Made by a program: the position numbers and the translations under genes
From: Oscillospiraceae bacterium
GTDB taxonomy: Bacteria; Bacillota; Clostridia; Oscillospirales; CAG-272
Assembly: GCA_015064585.1 (NCBI GenBank)
Contig: SVRY01000018.1
Coordinates: 1-46,578, forward strand
Direction of reading: 5' to 3'
DNA length: 46,578 bases
Shown here: positions 40,726 through 46,578 of the stretch, piece after piece
Layout: each line of letters starts with the position of its first letter
Position numbering within the stretch: the first letter of the stretch is position 1
Notes under the pieces: model-generated
What the model saw: the letters and a program-made list of their open reading frames with translations, nothing else
Database searches by the model: none
What the model was told of the DNA's origin: nothing

Positions 40726-40817
40726 ATGTTAAAAATACGCCTTTAGTCCCATCGGAATACAGCCTGTCCCAATAACAGCCCGCTTCCCCCGAGACTGCCG
40801 CTTGACAGCCTCGGGGA
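40676..40817 (-). repeat. Hairpin-bearing direct repeat, copy B (after lipoprotein 2)
   Basis: 142 bases, homologous to 39880-40004. The hairpin CCCCGAG / CTCGGGG starts ten bases after the lipoprotein 2 stop. At the other end it runs into the effector-tip relic. The sequence GGTAATCATATGTTAAAAAT is shared by both copies. No transposase or obvious integration site accompanies them. Confidence 0.8.
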
Positions 40818-40827
40818 ATATGATGAA

Positions 40828-41724
40828 TTAAACACGCATCATCTCGGATGCATATATTGAGAACGAATCAAGATCGTAATTTAGTACCAGTGTAACAAAG
40901 GTGATCATATGAGGAGTGGTATACAATATCAATACTGTTCCGTCAGATAAAATATAAAAATGGTGTTCAAAAGGAAGAATCAATTGATCATCTTTGTGAA
41001 GACGGTCTTTTACGGTCTGAATATAATGAGGTTCTCCTAAAATTTCCCGAACCTTTAACATAGGCGTTTCGACTTGAATGCTTTTGGCAGTTGTCGCGTC
41101 AGGATAATCCGTTCTGTCGGATTCGAACACATACTCATGTTTTTCAAATTCTTCATCAACTGCTCTATGAATTTGCATAGGATCGGCATGAACATAAGCT
41201 TCTTTTCCCCATGCTTGCGGTATATGAGAAATATAATTATCTACAGAATAATAATTCATTTCTTTCAGTATATCCCTGCTGTCAAAAACGATCTCAAGCA
41301 CTTGCGCATTTTCGGCAATGTAAACATAGATCGTATCATCCATTGGATAGCCATATTCCGCACTGTAATAATGGGGAGTTCCTAAAACCGTTTTTGCTGT
41401 CTCCAAACAATCAATCGAAGCATTGATAGAATCCGACAAAGCATCCGATGACAAATAGTCTGAACGATCGCTCGTGCGCATACATAAATAACGCATCATT
41501 TCGGCATCTAAAATGCGTCTTGTTTCGTCCGGATCTGCCTTTTCACCGGATGTCGGATCCTTTACAGTAGGCTGTGTGATATTCTCACTGTCGGGAGTTT
41601 GTACATCGGTCGAGGATGACGGTGCATCGGGCTCGGTGGGCATCGCACCGCCGCAGGAAGAAAGAAGCAGTGCAAAAAGAAGGCAGAGCGCCATGCCGTT
41701 TTTCCATTTTTTAAAAAGATTCAT
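40828..41724 (-). CDS. Lipoprotein 2 of the array: two BamE/BLIP-like modules
   Basis: 298 residues. Signal peptide and lipobox LLLSSC (Cys at about 24), Ser/Thr/Pro-rich linker, a conserved KADPDETRRILDAE anchor shared with lipoprotein 4, then two modules: one around LGTPHYYSAEYG to YIAENAQVLEIVFD (about 115-155), another around LGEPHYIQTV to YILSDGTVLILY (about 230-275). Each is preceded by an S-D-R-x-D-Y motif. The ATG follows GGAGG, and its ribosome binding site is attached to a relic of the large protein (SPLNTMAQ-stop), at 41733-41804. Predicted to sit on the outer face of the membrane; a role as inhibitor is inference. Confidence 0.83.
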   Translation of the reverse strand: MNLFKKWKNGMALCLLFALLLSSCGGAMPTEPDAPSSSTDVQTPDSENITQPTVKDPTSGEKADPDETRRILDAEMMRYLCMRTSDRSDYLSSDALSDSINASIDCLETAKTVLGTPHYYSAEYGYPMDDTIYVYIAENAQVLEIVFDSRDILKEMNYYSVDNYISHIPQAWGKEAYVHADPMQIHRAVDEEFEKHEYVFESDRTDYPDATTAKSIQVETPMLKVREILGEPHYIQTVKDRLHKDDQLILPFEHHFYILSDGTVLILYTTPHMITFVTLVLNYDLDSFSIYASEMMRV

Positions 41725-41732
41725 ATTTCCTC

Positions 41733-41804
41733 CTACTGCGCCATCGTATTAAGAGGCGACATTTCAAAATAACCGATAAAATCTGTATATTCGCCTTTCT
41801 TTAT
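41733..41804 (-). pseudogene. Orphan 22-23-residue tip of the large effector, before lipoprotein 2
   Basis: Between lipoproteins 3 and 2 the minus strand reads YTDFIGYFEMSPLNTMAQ and a TAG stop, then GAGGAAATATG. This matches the last residues of the intact large protein, YSEFIGYFQVSPLNTMAQ, followed by TAG and GAGG. It has an in-frame stop about 23 codons upstream and no start, so it cannot be a gene. It shows that the lipoprotein was once directly downstream of a full effector gene. Confidence 0.88.
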
Positions 41805-41809
41805 TCACC

Positions 41810-43075
41810 TTAATAATACAAATAACTATCGATTGCCTTTAAAATAGCATCTGCATTATAGCAGTGAGTATAGCTGTAATCAGGCTCATCGATGTTCCGC
41901 CTCGTAAAATAAACCCTGCCGTCCGACAGTATATAAAAGCGATACTCTCTGAGTATACTGTCACCCGGCTTTTTTTGTTCTTCGATCTGTATAAAATGCG
42001 GCTGCCCCAACAACTCTTCTATTTTTTCTTTCGTTGCTCCATACCTCAGTATATCCATAGCCGCTTTATCGGGATAATCCTTTCGCTCGGTTATGTGTAT
42101 ATACTGATGCGTACTGAGCTCTTCATATAACATGGCATACGTTTGGGAAGGATCAACAGCTTTCCTTTTACACATCAAATCAATTACTGACAGCGCAGAA
42201 TCCATATCACGCATATCCACATCATCTTTTTCCAAATATGACGCAAGGGATGATCCATATGTCATAATCACAATACCGTTATCTAAAATATAAAAATGAT
42301 ACTCATCAAACCCCACACCCGAAGGCAGACACTCTTGCGAGCTGTACGTAAAATGCGGCTGCCCCAAAACGGGAATTATATCATCCTCCAGCGTAATTCT
42401 GATATTAGGTACTCGTGTATCAATCTTGAAAGCATCTTCATAGCGCGGATAATCGATGCGATCGGAATAATGCATATAATTGCACAATTGTAACATTTCG
42501 TGCAAAGCATCATACACCGTTTGTGGATCGCGTACTTCGAGTTCTTGGGGATTCCATGTTTGCTTGACATTCTCTATATACGCATCAAAATCCCCCGTAT
42601 ACAGTTTTTCTACTGTTTCAAAACCGCCAAATTTTATCTCCAACACCCTGCTGTCGCTCAAAATATAAACATAATAAATGATTTCATAATATGCGTTTAT
42701 TTGAATTTTATAATGAGGCTTACCGAATAACTCTTCCACAGATTCCATCGTGACATATTTACCGTTTTCCAGTGAATCGAAATGCTCTTCCATAAGCGCC
42801 GGTGAAAGATAACTCTCTACCGCACAGTCTGTAAAATATTCAAGAGAACGATTTTTAAAATAATCATATACATTCTTTTTTGTTTCATCGGGATCTGCCG
42901 TTTCGGCAGGCGTCGGGTCATTGGCAGTGGGAATCTCAACACTTGGTGTTTGCACCTCAGGCGTTTGTGCCGAAGGCGGCGTGTTCTCCGGCATCGCACC
43001 GCCGCAGGAAGAAAGAAGCAGTGCAAAAAGAAGGCAGAGCGCCGTAAGGTATTTCAGTTTATTCAGCATTTTCAT
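41810..43075 (-). CDS. Lipoprotein 3 of the array: three BamE/BLIP-like modules
   Basis: 421 residues, the longest of the array. Signal peptide with lipobox LLLSSC and the CGGAMP sequence shared with lipoprotein 2, a Thr/Pro-rich linker and ETADPDET anchor, then three modules with LFGKPHYKIQ (about 113), LGQPHFTYSS (about 230) and LGQPHFIQIE (about 350), each followed 15-20 residues later by a YILSDSRVLEIKF-, YILDNGIVIMTY- or YILSDGRVYF-type strand. SDRIDYP and TERKDYP motifs precede modules 2 and 3. ATG at 43075 follows CAGGAG. It probably arose by internal duplication of a module. Confidence 0.84.
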   Translation of the reverse strand: MKMLNKLKYLTALCLLFALLLSSCGGAMPENTPPSAQTPEVQTPSVEIPTANDPTPAETADPDETKKNVYDYFKNRSLEYFTDCAVESYLSPALMEEHFDSLENGKYVTMESVEELFGKPHYKIQINAYYEIIYYVYILSDSRVLEIKFGGFETVEKLYTGDFDAYIENVKQTWNPQELEVRDPQTVYDALHEMLQLCNYMHYSDRIDYPRYEDAFKIDTRVPNIRITLEDDIIPVLGQPHFTYSSQECLPSGVGFDEYHFYILDNGIVIMTYGSSLASYLEKDDVDMRDMDSALSVIDLMCKRKAVDPSQTYAMLYEELSTHQYIHITERKDYPDKAAMDILRYGATKEKIEELLGQPHFIQIEEQKKPGDSILREYRFYILSDGRVYFTRRNIDEPDYSYTHCYNADAILKAIDSYLYY

Positions 43076-43195
43076 ATTTTCTCCTGTTCTGCTATCGCCA
43101 AAGCCCTGAGTAGTAAATTCAATTAATAAACACACAAATTTATATCGATTCGGATGATACTTCCCACTTCGAAAAAAATACTTTAAAAAAGCAAA

Positions 43196-44101
43196 TTAAT
43201 ACCTCAATCTCCACGATAGCATATCCATTGCTTCGGCAAGATCCAACATTGGCGCATCTCCAATATACGGATAACCGGGAGCTGCGCATACAACCATAAC
43301 AACACCATTGTCAAATACATATATATGTGTTTCTAAACGTCCCAGACTGCTGCCGGGGTACACTTTTTCTTCGGTTTGTGTAAAATGCGGCTGTCCTAAC
43401 AGCGATATCATATCCTCAACGCTGTTTTTGGGCCCGGTAATCCACGTATCAACTTTTTTAAAATCTTCCATTTTGGGATAATCGGTACGGTCAGAAAAAT
43501 GCATATATTCATGTGTTAATAATTCATCATATAATGCTTGATATATCTCTGCCGGATCACAAGGGATAATCACATCCGGATTCCAAAAATCCGCTATACG
43601 CATCAGATAACTGTCAATATTTCCGGTAAAAACCTTTCTAACAACATCTAACCGTTCAAAACCAACCTCCAAAACCGTGCCGTCTTCTGCGATATATATG
43701 TATATACCGGCTTCGTTCCAACGATCGGGAGTATCAAACTTATAATGGGGTATACCCAGTTTTTCTTCCACTGTATCTAATCTGATTGCGCCGTCGGCAG
43801 ATGTTGCTTCGGCATAAAAATCGGATGCTGTTTTTACAGCAAGATAATCTGTGCGTTCAGTGCTGAGCATATCATAATAAAGTAGTGTTTCTGCATCTAA
43901 AATACGCCTTGTTTCATCAGGATCTGCCGTTTCGTCTTTCTCGGGAGCCGGTTCTGTGGTAGGCGCTTCCTCCCCAAAAATATCGGGAGAGGGCGGCACT
44001 GTATCGGGAACGCTCGGCATCTGTGCGCCGCAGGAAGAAAAAAGTATTGCCCCAAAAAGGCAGAGTACTACAAGATTTTTTGGATTTTTTAATAGCTTCA
44101 T
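43196..44101 (-). CDS. Lipoprotein 4 of the array: two modules, cognate neighbour of the intact effector
   Basis: 301 residues. Signal peptide and lipobox LFSSC (Cys at about 24), linker, ETADPDETRRILDAE anchor, then two modules (LGIPHYKFDT to YIAEDGTVLEVGF at about 110; LGQPHFTQTE to YVFDNGVVMVVCA at about 230), with TERTDYL and SDRTDYP motifs ahead of them. Its ATG lies eight bases after the stop of the large protein, with the GAGG ribosome binding site starting right at that stop, so it is the natural partner of the intact effector. Predicted to sit at the outer face of the membrane. The 120 bases from here to lipoprotein 3 contain no other recognisable feature. Confidence 0.85.
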   Translation of the reverse strand: MKLLKNPKNLVVLCLFGAILFSSCGAQMPSVPDTVPPSPDIFGEEAPTTEPAPEKDETADPDETRRILDAETLLYYDMLSTERTDYLAVKTASDFYAEATSADGAIRLDTVEEKLGIPHYKFDTPDRWNEAGIYIYIAEDGTVLEVGFERLDVVRKVFTGNIDSYLMRIADFWNPDVIIPCDPAEIYQALYDELLTHEYMHFSDRTDYPKMEDFKKVDTWITGPKNSVEDMISLLGQPHFTQTEEKVYPGSSLGRLETHIYVFDNGVVMVVCAAPGYPYIGDAPMLDLAEAMDMLSWRLRY

Positions 44102-44109
44102 GATTCCTC

Positions 44110-46578
44110 CTACTGCGCCATCGTGTTAAGGGGCGAAACTTGAAAATAACCAATAAATTCTGAATAATTCCTCAGATTAGGATTATCCTTCGCATAATTA
44201 CGATCAGCAATCAATGGGTCTATAATTGATTGAAAATTCTCAGACGCATCACCCAAAGACACCTCCATATCTCCTATTTTATGAGACCATATACCACTTG
44301 GGTTTTGTCGATACCAATGATAATCACCCCATAGAATATCGAGTACAAGAGCAACTTTATAACAACCGGGCTCACACACTTCATATCGTCCTATTTTTTC
44401 AAAAGCAAATCCATATGTAGCTGCGTCAGTCATCACTCTTTGAACAACATATTTACCATCCTCTGTTATTAAATATGGTCGTACTATCAACAAATCTTCA
44501 TCACTAGATATTCCCGGATACATAACAAATCCACTTAGATCCATATAGTCATTCGCCCCAACAATATCCGGCTTTACCTGTGTGTTCAGGGCATAGGCAT
44601 AGCAATTGGTCCTGCCTTGGATTTCTCCGCCGTCATTCCATAATTCCGGCTGATACGGTATTTCACCGTTCAAATCCGGATTATCGGGATCATCGGGAAC
44701 GGTTGGCAAATTGATGAATACCGGATGAAAAATCCATTCATGACTGCTGTTATCTGTTTCAAAGATTTTAAAAATCAGATTATCACGATTACTTGTGTTA
44801 TTGGAATTGTTTTCATCCTCAGCTATATCTTCTACAGCCAATACAAGCGTTGAATTTTTATGTGTACTGTGTTTAATGGTATAGCCTCCACTAGAAGTCT
44901 GCGCAATCAGCCAACGACTATCGAATGTTCCTGCCAAGAGCACGACAGAACCGTTATCGTTTCCTAAATATTTGCCGGCTTCTACGGATTTAAATTTATA
45001 ACATTCGTAATTTACATCATACGTGACATCCCATCTTTGATTGCGATCTCCGCCCCAATACCGCTGCACAACTGATGATCCTGCCGATGTTCCCGTGATT
45101 TCCACAAATTTTTCGGTTATTTGATTGTAATTCGAATCGTTTACATCGTTTGGCTCCACATAAACTGTGCTCTTATTCTGTAAAAAGTATTGTTGCTCCG
45201 CTAACAGTATTACATGCACTTCAATACTGCAATTGGCGGTTGTGCCGTCATCCGTAAATGTAATCACACCGTTTAAATTGGTAACGCCCAGCGTGACACC
45301 TACCACATTCCCGGCTTGATCTATGGTAGCCACACTTGCATTTTCGGTTGTCCATTCAATTGTATGAGTGGATGGATAAATAGAAACCGGAATCTCTTTT
45401 GTTTGTCCGATTGCCACAGCAAATGCCCCGGGAGAAATAATACTATAGTTGTAATTCAGCTGCACATACGGTCTGCGCTGTGTATTGGTGTTTTCAGATG
45501 AATATATTTTTTTGGAAACGGTTTCGTTGTGGCTGACAAGGATAAAGCCCGCCTCTTTAGAATAACTTCCCGATTTCCAAGCATCTGCCAACGATGTTAT
45601 ATCAAATTCAGCCCAAGAATTCACAGGCAGCTGTACATTGGTTTTGGAATATGCCGTATTTGTAGTATAACTGCCGATATTATTCCATGTTGCAGTGTTT
45701 TCGTTCCAACTTGTATTTTCAAGGGGATGCAGAGCGATGGTTTGCGCTACACTGCTGTAATCGTATACATAAAATTTAACACTACTTAAGTATATCGCCG
45801 ATTGAAATGAGGGTGAATTATATAATCCCGAAAGCCTGAACGCTGTTCTGCCTCTGCCAAGAGAAGAAGAATGTCCAACAGTATTATACTGCATGGATGA
45901 ATAACACGTGTTCGGCGCGCCTTCAAACACAACAATATCCTCAATAGAATTCTCACCTGTCAGTGCATCGGAAACCGTCAGTGTGGGATCCACCGTCACG
46001 GGATAGAATGCATTTTCCAAAAAGTCGAGATCGACCGTGAGGGTGACTGTATAGGTATTGCCGCTTTGGTGGGTGACGGTCATTTCTCCGATGGAAAAAT
46101 CGCCGTTTGCGTCGTAGGAAATGACCTGCCCTAAGCGCAGCTTTGCCTCTTCGTCTGTACCGTCATACAGATAGTAGCCGCCGGCATCGGATGCGGGAAT
46201 CAGTCCGTCGGTATTTAAGATAAAGGTAAAGCTGTTTTGCGTGCTGTATCTTGTCAGCACGATATCTTCTTTGAGTCCGTTTAGCTGCGGGGTATACATG
46301 AGGTGGGCAGTACTGCCAAAGGCATTCCGATACAGTACCTTGCCTTCTGCCTGCAAAGCCTTGGTGGATGGATTCACCGTTTCGGGGCGCAGGGTGATGA
46401 TATAGTCACCGTAGGTAAAGTGTACACCGTGGGTCAGCTCCCCCGGGAAGGTCATGGGGGTGTTGGTGGCAGTAATAGTATATGCTTCGGTATTTACCCC
46501 GGTTGCCATCACACTTGCATTTCCCATCTGCCCTTGGGAAAGGGTCAGATCCTTTTCACGCACTGCCCCTGTACTGTC
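44110..46578 (-). CDS. WapA-like secreted effector with C-terminal Cys-His hydrolase-like domain (5' end outside window)
   Basis: 822 residues visible; the frame stays open to the window edge. In order: WapA/Rhs-type N-terminal beta region (about 1-190; TGVNTEAYTITATNTP, FYPVTVDPTLTVSD), a DNRLRE-like domain (about 195-395; GRTAFRLSGL, SSVKFYVYDYS), BIG2-like stretch (about 400-470), a ricin/beta-trefoil-like region (about 490-610; QRWDVTYD, KYLGNDNG) and a C-terminal domain at about 650-822. That domain has RTNCYAYALN (Cys at about 659) and DYHWYRQNPSGIWSHKIG (His at about 754 and 767), the set expected of a Cys-His peptidase or amidase, and ends IADRNYAK to FIGYFQVSPLNTMAQ. The modular architecture suggests a polymorphic secreted toxin or peptidase; activity is inference. 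Confidence 0.8.
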   Translation of the reverse strand, partial: DSTGAVREKDLTLSQGQMGNASVMATGVNTEAYTITATNTPMTFPGELTHGVHFTYGDYIITLRPETVNPSTKALQAEGKVLYRNAFGSTAHLMYTPQLNGLKEDIVLTRYSTQNSFTFILNTDGLIPASDAGGYYLYDGTDEEAKLRLGQVISYDANGDFSIGEMTVTHQSGNTYTVTLTVDLDFLENAFYPVTVDPTLTVSDALTGENSIEDIVVFEGAPNTCYSSMQYNTVGHSSSLGRGRTAFRLSGLYNSPSFQSAIYLSSVKFYVYDYSSVAQTIALHPLENTSWNENTATWNNIGSYTTNTAYSKTNVQLPVNSWAEFDITSLADAWKSGSYSKEAGFILVSHNETVSKKIYSSENTNTQRRPYVQLNYNYSIISPGAFAVAIGQTKEIPVSIYPSTHTIEWTTENASVATIDQAGNVVGVTLGVTNLNGVITFTDDGTTANCSIEVHVILLAEQQYFLQNKSTVYVEPNDVNDSNYNQITEKFVEITGTSAGSSVVQRYWGGDRNQRWDVTYDVNYECYKFKSVEAGKYLGNDNGSVVLLAGTFDSRWLIAQTSSGGYTIKHSTHKNSTLVLAVEDIAEDENNSNNTSNRDNLIFKIFETDNSSHEWIFHPVFINLPTVPDDPDNPDLNGEIPYQPELWNDGGEIQGRTNCYAYALNTQVKPDIVGANDYMDLSGFVMYPGISSDEDLLIVRPYLITEDGKYVVQRVMTDAATYGFAFEKIGRYEVCEPGCYKVALVLDILWGDYHWYRQNPSGIWSHKIGDMEVSLGDASENFQSIIDPLIADRNYAKDNPNLRNYSEFIGYFQVSPLNTMAQ

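Noticed and set aside
39880-40817. Insertion sequence or small mobile element
   Set aside because: Neither repeat copy encodes a transposase, has terminal inverted repeats, or shows a target-site duplication that I can see.
43076-43195. Possible third effector-tip relic in front of lipoprotein 3
   Set aside because: The frame (EFTTQGFGDSRTGE) has no convincing match to the FIGYF and SPLNTMAQ blocks; the similarity is limited to the ribosome-binding-site area.

Overview
The window looks like chromosomal DNA of an uncultured gut- or rumen-type Clostridia (low-GC Gram-positive) bacterium. It has consensus sigma-A promoters (TTGACA, 17 bp, TATAAT), strong GGAGG ribosome binding sites, short U-tract terminators, a class II (Firmicutes-type) GalT, DUF896 and DUF1836 proteins and an HPr-like protein. 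Lipoproteins and surface proteins end in a membrane helix plus a basic tail; I see no sortase motif. No rRNA, tRNA, CRISPR array, transposase or phage gene was seen.

Region 1 (1-9113): tail of a membrane-anchored protein; HPr-like protein; galT followed by a BspA-type leucine-rich-repeat protein; a lone AAA ATPase divergent from a cysteine-synthase-like gene coupled to a DUF896 gene; and a secreted, membrane-anchored GH97 enzyme with NPCBM and BIG2 modules.

Region 2 (9124-22661): a tightly overlapping minus-strand operon (DUF1836 regulator, tsaE, tsaB, rpiB, duplicated-domain lipoprotein, cysteine desulfurase), apparently led by a leaderless gene and divergent from a PAP2-like membrane protein. 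Then come a three-gene amino-acid ABC importer, a small membrane protein, typA/bipA, a DUF362/ferredoxin protein coupled to ispE, and a Gfo/Idh/MocA oxidoreductase.

Region 3 (22643-27740): a four-gene minus-strand operon encoding an ECF-like sigma factor with a very long C-terminal extension, a small membrane-anchored protein, and two different MutS-domain-V-like ATPases without a mismatch-recognition domain. The genes overlap or touch, so they probably work together; the function is unknown.

Region 4 (27937-39848): an AraC regulator with an extra GNAT-like C-terminal part, then a glycan operon: a signal-less GH92 enzyme whose usual catalytic-acid Glu appears to be Gln (as in mannosyl-phosphate hydrolases), and two tandem paralogous surface proteins whose six-hairpin glycosidase-like domain is split by a roughly 550-residue insert of beta-sandwich modules. 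Two palindromes lie at the operon promoter, and a shared GGGCAGGCTCA hairpin brackets the operon.

Region 5 (39880-46578): the most unusual part. A large WapA-like secreted protein (5' end outside the window; DNRLRE-like, BIG2-like, ricin-like and C-terminal Cys-His hydrolase-like domains) is followed on the same strand by four related lipoprotein genes built from one to three copies of a BamE/BLIP-like module. Two of the four are preceded by orphan remnants of the C-terminal tip of the large protein, and two are followed by copies of a hairpin-bearing repeat. This looks like a polymorphic-effector locus with an array of displaced effector-tip/lipoprotein cassettes. The lipoproteins are candidate inhibitors or immunity proteins; that function is inference.
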